64,000 nucleotides of DNA from Acidobacteriota bacterium (GCA_018268755.1 JAFDVW010000009.1:310001-374000); one strand, 5' to 3'. Positions 40,261 to 52,738 are shown, counted from the first letter of the stretch. Numbers and translations: made by a program. Notes: generated from the letters alone by a model not told the origin.

Positions 40261-41313
40261 ATGAAGACCATCAAGGGGCCGGCCATTTTCCTGGCCCAAT
40301 TCGCCGGAGACGCCGCGCCGTTTAACACGCTGGACAACATCGCCCGCTGGGCCAGCCAGCTGGGTTATAAAGGCGTACAGATCCCCTCGTGGGACGGGCG
40401 TCTGTTTGACCTGAAGCGGGCCGCCGAAAGCCAGGTCTATTGCGACGAAGTGTTGGCAACGCTCCGCAAATATGGCCTGCAGCTGACCGAGCTGTCCACC
40501 CATCTGCAAGGACAACTGGTCGCCGTACATCCCGCCTACGACACGCTGTTTGACGGCTTCGCGCCGGCCCAGGTGCACGGCAATCCCAAGGCGCGGCAGG
40601 CATGGGCGGTGGAACAGTTGCTTTTCGCCGCCAAGGCATCGAAGAACCTGGGACTCAACGCCCACGTCACTTTTTCCGGCGCGCTGGCCTGGCCTTATGT
40701 GTATCCCTGGCCGCAACGGCCGGCCGGGTTGATCGAGACTGCATTTGAGGAACTGGGCAGGCGCTGGCTTCCCATTCTGCACGCCTTTGACGATGCGGGC
40801 GTGGACCTTTGCTACGAAATCCACCCCGGCGAAGATCTGCACGATGGCGTCACCTTTGAGATGTTTCTGGCCCGGGTAAAGGACCATCCGCGTTGCCACA
40901 TGCTGTTCGATCCCAGCCATTTCGTATTGCAGCAGCTCGATTATTTGCAGTTCCTCGATCTCTACCACGACCGCATCAGAATGTTTCACGTCAAAGACGC
41001 CGAGTTTCATTCCTCGGGACGCCAGGGCGTGTACGGCGGTTATCAATCCTGGGTGGAGCGCGCCGGGCGCTTCCGTTCTCTGGGCGATGGGCAGGTGGAT
41101 TTCGCCGGGATATTCTCCAAGCTCGCGCAGTACGGCTTTGCGGGTTGGGCGGTGCTAGAGTGGGAGTGCTGCATTAAAAGCAGTGAGCAGGGCGCGGCCG
41201 AAGGAGCGCCATTCATCGCGCGCCATATCATCCAGGTGGCGGAGCGGGCATTTGATGATTTTGCCAGCGCGGGCTCCGATCAGGCCGCCAATCGCCGCAC
41301 CCTGGGACTATAA
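40261..41313 (+). CDS. Sugar phosphate isomerase/epimerase-type TIM-barrel protein (AP endonuclease family 2 fold)
   Basis: A 350-residue cytoplasmic TIM barrel of the xylose-isomerase-like superfamily. Likely metal ligands lie in CYEIHPGEDLHDG (Glu and His), MLFDPSHFVLQ (Asp, His), MFHVKDAEF (His, Asp) and the final AVLEWECC (Glu). Close relatives occur beside Gfo/Idh and DUF1080 genes, where they are proposed to isomerise or hydrate 3-keto-sugars. AUG follows GGACCGGAGAG. It begins 21 bases after the DUF1080 gene and precedes the Gfo/Idh gene by 27 bases, one operon under site 7. It has no signal peptide, unlike its upstream neighbour, so the two would work in different compartments unless exported together. 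Confidence 0.88.
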   Translation: MKTIKGPAIFLAQFAGDAAPFNTLDNIARWASQLGYKGVQIPSWDGRLFDLKRAAESQVYCDEVLATLRKYGLQLTELSTHLQGQLVAVHPAYDTLFDGFAPAQVHGNPKARQAWAVEQLLFAAKASKNLGLNAHVTFSGALAWPYVYPWPQRPAGLIETAFEELGRRWLPILHAFDDAGVDLCYEIHPGEDLHDGVTFEMFLARVKDHPRCHMLFDPSHFVLQQLDYLQFLDLYHDRIRMFHVKDAEFHSSGRQGVYGGYQSWVERAGRFRSLGDGQVDFAGIFSKLAQYGFAGWAVLEWECCIKSSEQGAAEGAPFIARHIIQVAERAFDDFASAGSDQAANRRTLGL

Positions 41314-41340
41314 CTTCTTGGAGCAAGGAAAGAGACCTGC

Positions 41341-42537
41341 GTGAGCATCGAAAAAATTGAACAGCTAGAAAAGAAGCAAAGCACGCCCCGCCGCCTTCGC
41401 CTGGGAATGGTAGGCGGAGGCCCGGGGGCCTTTATCGGGGCGGTGCACCGCATTGCCGCGAGGCTCGACGACCGTTATGAACTGGTGGCTGCCGCTCTCT
41501 CCTCAAACCCGGAACGGGGACGCGCCGGCGCGAGGGACCTGCACATTGCTCCCGAACGCGCCTACGGCAGCTACGCCGAAATGGCTGCGGCCGAAGCCAA
41601 ACGCAAAGAAGGCGACCGCATCGATGCCGTCGCCATCGTCACTCCGAACAACGTGCACTACGGCCCCGCCAAAGCCTTTCTCGAAGCCGGCATTCATGTC
41701 ATTTGCGACAAGCCGCTGACGACCACGCTGGCCGATGCGGTCGACCTGGCCAACCTCGTGAAGAAGTCGGGGCTGGTCTTCGCCCTGACCCACAATTACA
41801 CCGGCTATCCCATGGTGCGGCAGGCGCGGGAAATGGTTGCGGCGGGAGAGCTGGGTCCCCTTCGCGCCGTGCAGGTGGAATACGCGCAAGACTGGCTGGC
41901 CACCCCGCTCGAGCAGACCGGACAAAAGCAGGCGGCCTGGCGCACCGATCCGGCGCAAAGCGGCCCTGGGGGCTGCCTGGGCGACATTGGCACACACGCC
42001 TATAACCTGCAGGCCTTCGTCACCGGCCTGCAATGCGAGCAGCTGGCCGCCGATCTTTCCAGCTTTGTCCCCGGACGCCGGGTGGATGACAACGTGCAAA
42101 TCCTGCTGCGCTTTGCCGGAGGGGCACGGGGTTCACTGTGGGCCAGCCAGATCGCCAGCGGAAAATTGAATGGCCTCCGCCTGCGGATTTACGGAGAGAA
42201 GGCCGGTCTGGAGTGGGGACAGGAAGACCCCAACTATCTCTTCTTTACTCCTCTGGGCAAGCCGGCGATGACCATCAGCCGCTCCGGGCCGGGATCGCTT
42301 CCCGTGACGGCGCACGCCAGCCGCATTCCTTCGGGGCATCCGGAAGGTTATCTGGAGGCATTCACCCAGCTCTACACCGACGCCGCCGAGCAGATCCATG
42401 CCAAGCTGGAAAATCGTCCCCCGGCGCCATCCTCTTTATTAGTGCCTACGGTGGAAGACGGCGTGGAAGGCATGCGCTTTATCGCAGCCGCAGTGGAGTC
42501 GTCCCGGAACAATGCAGCCTGGACCCGGCTTCGATAA
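41341..42537 (+). CDS. Gfo/Idh/MocA-family oxidoreductase, 3-keto-glycoside type suspected
   Basis: A 398-residue cytoplasmic dehydrogenase. The Rossmann motif is [20 protein letters not shown] (about residues 21-40), followed by [20 protein letters not shown], the [12 protein letters not shown] form of the EKP motif and [13 protein letters not shown] with the active-site His. The family oxidises or reduces sugar C3 hydroxyls. GTG at 41341 is preceded by AAGGAAAGAG. The last gene of the site 7 plus-strand operon; the M28 peptidase gene follows after 67 bases with its own SD. It has the longer insert ([18 protein letters not shown]) typical of the subgroup found beside DUF1080 genes. It is a separate lineage from the family member at 18.7 kb. 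Confidence 0.9.
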   Translation: MSIEKIEQLEKKQSTPRRLRLGMVGGGPGAFIGAVHRIAARLDDRYELVAAALSSNPERGRAGARDLHIAPERAYGSYAEMAAAEAKRKEGDRIDAVAIVTPNNVHYGPAKAFLEAGIHVICDKPLTTTLADAVDLANLVKKSGLVFALTHNYTGYPMVRQAREMVAAGELGPLRAVQVEYAQDWLATPLEQTGQKQAAWRTDPAQSGPGGCLGDIGTHAYNLQAFVTGLQCEQLAADLSSFVPGRRVDDNVQILLRFAGGARGSLWASQIASGKLNGLRLRIYGEKAGLEWGQEDPNYLFFTPLGKPAMTISRSGPGSLPVTAHASRIPSGHPEGYLEAFTQLYTDAAEQIHAKLENRPPAPSSLLVPTVEDGVEGMRFIAAAVESSRNNAAWTRLR

Positions 42538-42604
42538 ACGGATTCAGAAAGACAGCAAGAACCGTGAGACCTCAAAATCACCCGTAACCTACAAGGACCA
42601 TTTC

Positions 42605-44896
<2,292 letters not shown>

Positions 44897-44953
44897 CACT
44901 ACTCATGGACCGTGGACAGGCGCGGGCACAACGCCCGCGCCCACCCGGTCCCG

Positions 44954-46420
44954 CTATTTTGAGGTCCGCTTGCGCTGGCCCTTCTCCTGCTTCGGCGGTT
45001 GCTGGTCTTTGGCGGGAAACATCGGCTTAGGCAAGTTCTCGGCCGTGAATCGCGCCAGGGTCAGCGGCCCGCTGGTATCGGGCAACTGCGGCGGGGAGGC
45101 CTTTTTTCCATTCTCCAACCGCAAGGCGGAGGTCAGGTCGCCGAATGCGCTTCGCCGCCAGTCGCTGATGTTAGGCTCTCGCACGCCAGTAAACTTCTCC
45201 AGCAACTGCAGCACGGATGTGTGGTCGAAAGCCTGACTGCACACCCATCCCCCCGCCGTCCACGGCGACACCAGAACACAAGGCACGCGGAAACCGCCGC
45301 CAATCGGCAGGCCGCGCACAAACTCGTGCGGCGTGCCCGCGGGCGGGACCGGTGGCGCAACGTGGTCAAAAATTCCGTCATTCTCGTCGTAATTCAGAAT
45401 GAATAAGGTCTTGGCCCAGACGTCGGGGTTGGCCGCAATGGCGTCGATCTTGCTGGCCACGTAGGCCGCACCCGCTGCAGGCAGATAGTCGGGATGCTCC
45501 GACTGAAAGCTGGTGGTAATGATCCATGAGACGGCCGGCAATTTGTCGTGCATGGCATCATATTCAAACTGCCCTTCCGTCCCACGCACCATGCCCCGCT
45601 GATACAGGCTGGAACTTTTCGGCGCTTCCTGGAAGACCTTGAAATATTCCAGCATGTTGCAGCCGTAATTGTCCTGCTGCTGATAAATCTTCCAGCTGAC
45701 TCCTGCTTCTTCCAGTCGCTCGGGATAGGTCTTCCAGGTGTAGCCGCCGCGCGGCACGGTGTTATTGATAATGGGGCCACCGCCTTTGCCATCCGGATCG
45801 ATGGTGCCGGTCATCAGATACATGCGGTTGGGCCAGGTCGGGCCCATGACCGAACAGAAGTAGGCGTCACAGACGGTGAAGGCTTCGGCCAGGGCGAACT
45901 GGAAGGGCAGGTCTTCCCGCTTGTGATAGCCCATCACGTAAGGTCCATTCACGCCGTCTGCCTTGCGGTGCGCGGGCAGCCACTGGTCCATGCGCCCGCC
46001 GTTCCAGGCTTGGTGTTGCACCGACCAGGCGTGGCTGGTGGAAGGAATTTTCTGTGCGTTGCTGGTGCGCGTGTCGAGGTGAAACGGCAGCAGGTAGCCG
46101 TCCGGAGTTTGAGAATCGGGCTGATAGAACACCGAGCGGCCGTTCGGCAGCTTCAGGGCATCCGGGTCGTCAAACCCGCGCACCCCGGCCATCGTGCCGA
46201 AATAATGATCGAACGACCGGTTCTCCTGCATAAGAATGATGACGTGCTGGATGTCTTTCAGAGTGCCTTGACGGGATGGCCCCGCGGCCAACACCTTGCG
46301 CAGGTGGGGCGGTAGCAGGGCCGAGGCGGCTGCGGCCGCAGTCAGGCCCGCCGCACCTTGCAGCAGGCGGCGGCGGGTGAGTCCGGATGTATCTTTGTCC
46401 AACCAGGATGGCCGTTTCAT
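44954..46420 (-). CDS. Tat-exported phospholipase C / acid phosphatase-type phosphoesterase (PF04185)
   Basis: A 488-residue protein with a Tat leader (LTRRRLLQGAAGLTAAAAAS). The phosphoesterase motifs are QENRSFDHYFGTM near residue 70, PTWPNRMYLMTGT in the middle and the late NYDENDGIFDHVAPP with metal ligands, as in the phospholipase C/AcpA family. Members hydrolyse phosphodiesters or monoesters in the periplasm or outside. The N-terminal catalytic segment is complete; the basic C-terminal tail (KQEKGQRKRTSK) may aid membrane binding. It is transcribed alone, convergent with the M28 gene and divergent from the SMP-30 gene. Confidence 0.88.
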   Translation of the reverse strand: MKRPSWLDKDTSGLTRRRLLQGAAGLTAAAAASALLPPHLRKVLAAGPSRQGTLKDIQHVIILMQENRSFDHYFGTMAGVRGFDDPDALKLPNGRSVFYQPDSQTPDGYLLPFHLDTRTSNAQKIPSTSHAWSVQHQAWNGGRMDQWLPAHRKADGVNGPYVMGYHKREDLPFQFALAEAFTVCDAYFCSVMGPTWPNRMYLMTGTIDPDGKGGGPIINNTVPRGGYTWKTYPERLEEAGVSWKIYQQQDNYGCNMLEYFKVFQEAPKSSSLYQRGMVRGTEGQFEYDAMHDKLPAVSWIITTSFQSEHPDYLPAAGAAYVASKIDAIAANPDVWAKTLFILNYDENDGIFDHVAPPVPPAGTPHEFVRGLPIGGGFRVPCVLVSPWTAGGWVCSQAFDHTSVLQLLEKFTGVREPNISDWRRSAFGDLTSALRLENGKKASPPQLPDTSGPLTLARFTAENLPKPMFPAKDQQPPKQEKGQRKRTSK

Positions 46421-46541
46421 AGGTGCCTAGAAATGTAAGCTGGACGAGAAGAAAGGACAATCCTTACTTGGGCACCGGATAGTGAATTTTCCGGGAATCG
46501 CCGGCAGGGCTGCACTTTCGCGCAAACCCCGCATTTAACGA

Positions 46542-46547
46542 TACAAT
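46542..46547 (+). promoter_or_regulatory. Candidate -10 box giving a leaderless SMP-30 transcript
   Basis: TACAAT (46542-46547) ends seven bases before the ATG at 46555, and no SD is present. No convincing -35 can be named. Confidence 0.4.
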
Positions 46548-46554
46548 CCCACGC

Positions 46555-47598
46555 ATGACAATTCTGCGACGCTCGCTCTTTGCCCTGACGCTGATAGCGG
46601 CGGCCACCCTGATGTTGGCCCAGGAAACTCCAAATCCGGCTGTGCAAAAATTAGACCCCTCCCTCGACCAACTCATCTCCAGCACTGCCAGGCTGGAGAA
46701 AATCGCCGGCGGATTCAACAAATGGACGGAAGGTCCGGTCTGGACGCGCGACGGCAGCCTGCTCTTCGCAGAAATCCCTTCCAACAATATTGACCGCTGG
46801 GTCCCGGGCAAGGGCGCCTCGGTATTCATCCATCCCAGCGGCTATATGGGGCCGGACACCTACAAAGGGCCGGAATCAGGATCGAATGGCATGACGCTCG
46901 ACGCCGATGGCCGCGTGACCGTCGCCGGACATGCGCGGCGCAATGTGTGGCGGCTGGAATCGGTCGATCCCAAGGCCCAAATCACCGTGCTGGCCGATTC
47001 ATTTCAAGGCAAGAAATTGAACAGCCCGAATGATCTGGTCTACAAATCTGACGGATCGCTGTATTTCACCGATCCCCCCTATGGCCTGCCCACCCAGAAT
47101 GACAGCGATCCGCTGAAGGAATTGAAATTCAATGGCGTTTATCGCATTGTCGGCGCGCGCCAGCAGAAACCCGGGACGCCGCCCGATCCCAGCAAACTAC
47201 AGCTGATTATCAAAGACATTGGTCATCCCAACGGCATTGCGTTTTCCCCCGACGAAAAATATCTCTATATCGCCGAATCCGCCACCAAAGTCTGGCTGCG
47301 CTATCGCGTGCAGGCCGATGGTTCCGTCAGCGATGGAACCACTTTCCTGGACTGCTCTTCCGATCACACTCCGGGAGTTCCCGATGGCATGCGCGTGGAC
47401 AAGAAGGGCAACATCTATAGCGCCGGGCCGGGCGGGGTATGGATCATCTCTCCCCAAGGCAAGCACCTCGGGACCATCAAAGTCCCGGAAGTGGTGGGCA
47501 ATGTGGCCTGGGGCGACAAAGACGGCAAGACCCTCTACATCGTGGCCAGCACCAGCGTCTATCGCATTCGCACCAACGTAGCAGGGGTCAGAAATTAA
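46555..47598 (+). CDS. Exported SMP-30/gluconolactonase-like beta-propeller protein
   Basis: A 347-residue protein with a signal peptide (about 1-22, MLA-Q) and a six-bladed SMP-30/gluconolactonase/LRE fold. Typical motifs: EGPVWTRDGSLLFAEIPSNN, NGMTLDADGRVTVAGHARRN, LNSPNDLVYKSDGSLYFTDP, HPNGIAFSPDEKYLYIAES and GVPDGMRVDKKGNIYSAGPG. The Glu, Asn and Asp residues of the metal site fall in these. Members hydrolyse sugar lactones; in an aldonate route this would open the lactone made by an aldose dehydrogenase. Its location outside the GntR-operator region leaves a link to the sugar locus open. No SD; possibly leaderless. Confidence 0.88.
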   Translation: MTILRRSLFALTLIAAATLMLAQETPNPAVQKLDPSLDQLISSTARLEKIAGGFNKWTEGPVWTRDGSLLFAEIPSNNIDRWVPGKGASVFIHPSGYMGPDTYKGPESGSNGMTLDADGRVTVAGHARRNVWRLESVDPKAQITVLADSFQGKKLNSPNDLVYKSDGSLYFTDPPYGLPTQNDSDPLKELKFNGVYRIVGARQQKPGTPPDPSKLQLIIKDIGHPNGIAFSPDEKYLYIAESATKVWLRYRVQADGSVSDGTTFLDCSSDHTPGVPDGMRVDKKGNIYSAGPGGVWIISPQGKHLGTIKVPEVVGNVAWGDKDGKTLYIVASTSVYRIRTNVAGVRN

Positions 47599-47644
47599 CT
47601 TTCGCGATAATTTCCTCATCTCAAGCGTGGTTGAAGGAGGCAGT

Positions 47645-49405
47645 TTGATCCGCAGAATGAATTTGGCACTCACCGCGTTGTTGCTTTGTTCTTTATTCGG
47701 CTACACGCAGGAACTGACACCGGCCTGGGTCACGACCAGCAACAAGTACACGCAAATGCTGCTGGACGTGGAGATGAAGCACAGCCCGGAATCCGGCTCG
47801 GAAGAAGGGCTGAAGCAGTATGACGCGGAGGTTTCGCGGCCCACGCTGGCGGACGATGAGCAGGAGCGCAAGGAGAACGAAGCGATTGTCGCCAAATTTA
47901 AAAAGGCGGTAAAGACGGAGAAGCAGGAAGAAGTCGTGCAAGACCTGCAGATCATGATCGACAAGATGGGCCTTGCCTTCCGCCAGGAGGATTACGCGCG
48001 CGCCCACAAAGTCCCCTTCATCAACGCCAGCAGTTTTGTTTTCCGCGGCCTGCGCGTCCTTTTGGATGAGCAGACCCCGGCGGAACGCCGCCCCGCAGCA
48101 GTGGTAAGGCTGCGCAAGTATGCCGGGCTCGAATCCGGCTACACTCCGCTGACCGAAATCCTGAAGCAGCGCGTGCAGGAGCAGATGGCGAAGCCGGATG
48201 TCGTCTATCCCTCGCGCTTGCAGATTGAAACTGAGCTGGGGCGGAACTCGCACTATCTGGAAGGCATTGCCGAGCTGTGCCGGGAGTACAAACTCAGCAA
48301 CTGGGAGGAAGCTTACGGCAAGCTGAAATCACAGCTCGAAGCCTACGACGCCTGGACCAAAGCCAACGTCTTGCCCAAGGCGCGGACAGACTTCCGGCTG
48401 GCCCCCGCGGAATACGCGCTGGCGCTGGAAAATTACGGCATCGACATTCCTCCCGACCAGCTGGCTGCGCAGGCCCACCAGATGTTCAAGGAGCTGCAGG
48501 CCGAGATGGCGCCCATCGCCGCCAAGATCGCGCAGGAGCGGCGCCTGCCCTCGAGTGACTATCGCGACGTCATTCGCGAGCTTAAGAAGAAGCAACTGGT
48601 GGGGGAAGCGATCCTTCCCTTCTATCAGGAGCGGCTGAAGCAGATCGAGAAGATCATTGAAGAAAAGCAGATCGTGTCGCTGCCGGCGCGGCCGGCCCGC
48701 ATTCGCATTGCTTCGGCGGCGGAAACTGCGCAGCAGCCCGCCCCGCACATGGTGGCGCCTCCTTTTCTACATAACACCGGGCAAAAGGGAGAATTTGTCC
48801 TGCCGCTCAACCTCCCTGCCGGCCCCGGACAGGCGTCTGCGGAAAAGTATGATGACTTCACCTTTGACGCGGCAGCCTGGACGCTAACGGCGCACGAAGC
48901 CCGTCCCGGCCACGAGCTGCAATTCGATTCCATGGTCGAGCACGGCGTTTCCCTGGCGCGCGTCAACTACGCCTTTAACAGCACCAACGTGGAAGGCTGG
49001 GGGCTGTATTCGGAATATCTGATTCGTCCCTATATGACGCCCGAGGGGCAGCTGGTCTCGCTCGATTACCGGCTGCTGCGCGCTGCGCGGGCGTTTCTTG
49101 ATCCGGAACTGCAGGCCGGGAAAATCCAACCCAAAGACGCCTACCGCGTGCTGGAAGAAGATGTGGTGCAGTCCCACGCCTTCGCCCAGGAAGAGGTGGA
49201 ACGCTATACCTACCGCGCTCCGGGACAGGCCAACAGCTATTTCTACGGCTATACCAAACTGCTGGGACTCCGCAAAGACACCGAGGCCGCCTTGGGCAAT
49301 CGCTTCAACCAGAAAAAGTTCCACGACTTTATTCTGGCCCAGGGCCTGCTGCCGCCCGACCTGATGCGCCGGGCCGTCATGGAAGATTTCATCCCCAAAC
49401 AGTGA
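47645..49405 (+). CDS. Exported DUF885-family protein, peptidase-like
   Basis: About 586 residues with a signal peptide (IRRMNLALTALLLCSLFGYT). DUF885 proteins are thought to be metallopeptidase-like; the characteristic motif here is LTAHEARPGHELQFDSM, with a downstream Glu in NVEGWGLYSEYLI. The N-terminal half is helical and highly charged. Three starts are possible: GTG 47627, TTG 47645 and ATG 47657. AAGGAGG (47634-47640) rules out the first and favours TTG 47645, although ATG 47657 also leaves an intact leader. It lies 46 bases after the SMP-30 gene and may be co-transcribed. Confidence 0.82.
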   Translation: MIRRMNLALTALLLCSLFGYTQELTPAWVTTSNKYTQMLLDVEMKHSPESGSEEGLKQYDAEVSRPTLADDEQERKENEAIVAKFKKAVKTEKQEEVVQDLQIMIDKMGLAFRQEDYARAHKVPFINASSFVFRGLRVLLDEQTPAERRPAAVVRLRKYAGLESGYTPLTEILKQRVQEQMAKPDVVYPSRLQIETELGRNSHYLEGIAELCREYKLSNWEEAYGKLKSQLEAYDAWTKANVLPKARTDFRLAPAEYALALENYGIDIPPDQLAAQAHQMFKELQAEMAPIAAKIAQERRLPSSDYRDVIRELKKKQLVGEAILPFYQERLKQIEKIIEEKQIVSLPARPARIRIASAAETAQQPAPHMVAPPFLHNTGQKGEFVLPLNLPAGPGQASAEKYDDFTFDAAAWTLTAHEARPGHELQFDSMVEHGVSLARVNYAFNSTNVEGWGLYSEYLIRPYMTPEGQLVSLDYRLLRAARAFLDPELQAGKIQPKDAYRVLEEDVVQSHAFAQEEVERYTYRAPGQANSYFYGYTKLLGLRKDTEAALGNRFNQKKFHDFILAQGLLPPDLMRRAVMEDFIPKQ

Positions 49406-49621
49406 GGAACAGAGAAGTGCGTGGGTTAGACTCCTGCTGAAAGAGCAGGACCTCTGGAAGCTTCCGGGGAACAGGCCCAGGGGCAGAGGCGGGGCCGCGC
49501 CTGCCCGGGAGCGACCCGACGGGCGCCACTTTCTCCGGTTCGGAGTTTCCTGTTCTGTGGCCGGAATGATAGAATGTTTCTCGTAACAGGTCCGGCCTGT
49601 TGGCTCCAACAGGCGTCCACA

Positions 49622-49698
<77 letters not shown>

Positions 49699-49922
49699 TT
49701 TTTCAAGGGTCTAGCTCACCTCGTGCGCTGCGTTTCCGGAAAAGCCAGTTCCGCTACTTTGCTGCTCGCAGTATTCCTCTCATCCGTAAACCCATCTCGG
49801 TAATGGTCGTCGTGATGCGGATGGGGGAAGGCCGCATCCGTTTTGGCAGCAGATCAAGGCGATGACATGGTGGGATTGGGCTGCACTCAAGCAGCCAGCT
49901 TTGGGTCCTGAGGAACGCGAAA

Positions 49923-51809
49923 TCAGTGTTGCGAGGGGAAATTCATGCGCCGTAACAAATCCTGAAAGCGGGGATCGGAGCGCAGAGGATCCAAGCGAGG
50001 CCACACTTTCAGCAATGCCAGCCAGGCATCGTGCTCACGGTAGCCTTTCTCCAGCCAATACAAGGCTTGGTCTTTGTCGCCAAGGGCGGAATAGACCTCG
50101 GCCACGTACCCGGGTCTTACATAAGAATTGGAGGCTTGCAGCCGCCGCATCTCGGCACTTAACCGCTGGCGTGCTTCCGCCTTGCGCCCGGCCGACGCGC
50201 TGGCCGCGATCAGATCAAAGCGTGACATCTGATAAGGGTCCTGGAAGCTGGCGATGGCTTTATCGAAATTCCCTTGCGCTTCATAAACAATGCCCACCCC
50301 GTAGAGGCCCATCTGGTCATCCGGCTTGAGTTCCAGGATGCGGCGAAAGAGCTTGGCGGCCTCCTCATAATGGCGCGCGTGAAACTGCACCCGGCCCACG
50401 CGATACAGCACCACCGGCGAAAATGGATCGAGCTCCAGGGCTTTTTGGCCCAGCGCAACGGCTTCCTTGTCCTGCCCCCACATCGAACGAATAAACGCGT
50501 ACTGATACAGGGCGACCACATAGCCCGGATTCAATTCGAGCGCCCGCTCAAACTCTCTCTGGGATCCCTCCCAGTCCCACTTGAGCGCTCGAATGTAGCC
50601 CAAGGCACTGTGCGCCTCTGCCAGGGAATCGTCGAGCGCGATGGCCTGTTGCGCCGCGGCTTCCGCCTTGCGGATGCCTTCGGAAGGCTCGATGTAGGCA
50701 AAACCTACAAGCTCAATGTAGGCATCCGCCAATCCGGCGTAGCCCCGCGCATAACCTGGATCGATCTGGTTGACTTCGCGGAAGCTTTCCGCGGCGCGAT
50801 ACAAGCCGTCCGGGGTGCGCTGGTTCCAGAAGGCGCGGCCGCGCAGGTAAATCTCGTGCGCCTGCGGATTCACCCGCTCGGCACTGGCCAGTTGCTGCGC
50901 CTCGGAGGCCCGGATCGTGACATTGATCTCGCGCGAGATTTGCAGGGCCAATTCACGCTGCAAATTCAGCATGTCTGCCAGTTCGCGTTCGTAACTTTCT
51001 CCCCAGAGGTGGGCGTCGGACCTGGCATCGACCAGTTGGGCGGTCACGCGAATTCGATTGCCGGAGCGCACTACCGCGCCTTCCACAATCCCTCCCACCC
51101 CTAATTCCCGGGCAATCTCCGGTAGCGGCTTTTTCACGCCTTTGTACTGCATGACCGAGGTACGCGAAATCACCTTCAGGGCCTGGATCTTGGAGAGCTC
51201 CGTGATCAGCTCCTCGGTCATTCCATCGGCGAGATACTCCTGCGCAGGGTCGCCGGACATGTTGGTGAGGGGCAGGACCGCGATCGACGTGATCTTGGGA
51301 GTAGCGGCTGCAGTTGGGCCCGAAGATGCCCATCGTCCGTAAAGAACGACACTCGTCCCCAGGAGAATGGCCAGAAATACGACCACAGCCGCCGCCCGCC
51401 ACCGGCGCGGCCAGGGGCGGGCCGCAGCTTCCCCCATATTTTGGATTCCGAAGACCTGTGCCTCAACTTCCACCGGCACGCCCAGCCGGTACCCGATCCG
51501 CGGCACGGTCACAATTACCGAGGTATTCTCTTCTCCCAGCGCTTTGCGGATTTTGGAGACCGCGGTGGCCACCGAAGACTCCACGACCGCCAGGCCCGGC
51601 CATACCCGCTCGACTAATTCCTCTTTAGTGACCACCTCTCCCGGCCGCAATAGGAGTTGGCGAAGCACTTCCAGGGGTTTGCTTTCCAATTCAACCGCCA
51701 CTCCCCCCACCCGCAACTCCCGGCTCAATTCGGCGAATTCGCAGCCGGCAAAGCGCCAGACTCGTCCCTGGGCCCGGTCGGTCTCGGAAGTATGCGAGGT
51801 GGATGCCAT
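49923..51809 (-). CDS. Membrane-anchored CadC-type winged-helix regulator with TolB-like domain and TPR repeats
   Basis: A 628-residue one-component regulator. Residues about 20-105 form an OmpR/CadC winged helix (LRQLLLRPGEVVTKEELVER, SVATAVSKIRKALGE, TVPRIGYRL). A single membrane helix (about 135-160, AAAVVVFLAILLGTSVVLYG) links to a TolB/FlgO-like periplasmic domain (SIAVLPLTNMSGDPAQEYLA ... LVDARSDAHLWGESYERELA) and then about eight TPR units up to the C-terminus. This architecture is frequent and multiplied in Acidobacteria. ATG 51809 is preferred to GTG 51818; neither has a strong SD. It faces two unrecognised exported-protein genes and may control them. Confidence 0.88.
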   Translation of the reverse strand: MASTSHTSETDRAQGRVWRFAGCEFAELSRELRVGGVAVELESKPLEVLRQLLLRPGEVVTKEELVERVWPGLAVVESSVATAVSKIRKALGEENTSVIVTVPRIGYRLGVPVEVEAQVFGIQNMGEAAARPWPRRWRAAAVVVFLAILLGTSVVLYGRWASSGPTAAATPKITSIAVLPLTNMSGDPAQEYLADGMTEELITELSKIQALKVISRTSVMQYKGVKKPLPEIARELGVGGIVEGAVVRSGNRIRVTAQLVDARSDAHLWGESYERELADMLNLQRELALQISREINVTIRASEAQQLASAERVNPQAHEIYLRGRAFWNQRTPDGLYRAAESFREVNQIDPGYARGYAGLADAYIELVGFAYIEPSEGIRKAEAAAQQAIALDDSLAEAHSALGYIRALKWDWEGSQREFERALELNPGYVVALYQYAFIRSMWGQDKEAVALGQKALELDPFSPVVLYRVGRVQFHARHYEEAAKLFRRILELKPDDQMGLYGVGIVYEAQGNFDKAIASFQDPYQMSRFDLIAASASAGRKAEARQRLSAEMRRLQASNSYVRPGYVAEVYSALGDKDQALYWLEKGYREHDAWLALLKVWPRLDPLRSDPRFQDLLRRMNFPSQH

Positions 51810-51991
51810 GCAGCACACTATTTCAAGCTTCTTCAGAGTTCTTCAGACTTCCGTTAAGACCTGACCAGGAGAGGTGGTGTACTCTGCCCAGACTTTGAGG
51901 GCAGGTTTGCCATTTTCGCACAGCTGGGCTCGTCCCGAACGGGAATTCGTGGCCCGCCTACTTTCCCCTCAGCTATCTCAAAGGAGATCTC

Positions 51992-52738
51992 ATGAAGGTA
52001 GTATTGTCGCTGATTCTGTCGCTTGTTTTGACTTTCTCGAGCGTGGCGCAAGCCCTGGAGATACGCCAGTTCGACCGTATGTCCGACGACGACCAGATTG
52101 AATTCGTCGACCAGCTTGCCCAGAGCGTGCAGGACTCCGTCCAGGGAGAGCAATACGCCCGGGTCAAGCGTTTCTTCCAGCCCAAACAGCCGGGAGAAAC
52201 CATCTCCGGTATGGGCCAGTTCGAGATGAATCTTTCGCTGGCGCGCATTGCCGACCTGGAAGCGGTGGCCAAGAACCCGAAGGCGCGGCGGCTGGAAGTG
52301 GAAGATGTGATGTATGTGACGATGGAAAAAAATGGCATCCGCCTGCCCAAGAATTTCCGTCCGGCGGCCAGCCACTTCCAGGCCAAAAATCCTACCACCA
52401 AAAGGGTCATGACCCGGCAGGATGCCGACAAGGCCCTGGCCGAGACCCAGGCTTGGGTCTCGCGCACCGTAGAAGCCTCCCACCGACCTCTACCGACCCA
52501 GGGAGCGGCGCTCTCGGACAATGAGAAAGCGATCGCCTTTTTTGTCGCGCTGGCGGCCCTGGTCGCTGTTGCTCGCAGCGCCGGCGGATCCGATAACTCC
52601 AGCTCTTCCGGCAGTTCCTACGATGATCACTCTAGCGATCCATGGTGGCAACAGAATGGCTACGCCACCTATCACGATGCGGTGAGGGCCGCGTGCCTGG
52701 GCTCCACGACCGCGGCCAACCCTACCTGGTGCGACTAA
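51992..52738 (+). CDS. Exported protein of unknown function, Ser/Asp-rich C-terminal part
   Basis: A 248-residue protein with a signal peptide (about 1-21, AQA-L). A helical charged region (RQFDRMSDDDQIEFVDQLAQ) is followed by a short hydrophobic helix (about 178-193, AIAFFVALAALVAVARSA), a Ser/Gly/Asp linker (GGSDNSSSSGSSYDDHSSD) and a C-terminal module with two cysteines (ACLGSTTAANPTWCD) that may form a disulfide. I do not recognise the family. AAAGGAG precedes the ATG. It is 31 bases ahead of the next exported protein gene and divergent from the CadC-type regulator. Confidence 0.7.
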   Translation: MKVVLSLILSLVLTFSSVAQALEIRQFDRMSDDDQIEFVDQLAQSVQDSVQGEQYARVKRFFQPKQPGETISGMGQFEMNLSLARIADLEAVAKNPKARRLEVEDVMYVTMEKNGIRLPKNFRPAASHFQAKNPTTKRVMTRQDADKALAETQAWVSRTVEASHRPLPTQGAALSDNEKAIAFFVALAALVAVARSAGGSDNSSSSGSSYDDHSSDPWWQQNGYATYHDAVRAACLGSTTAANPTWCD

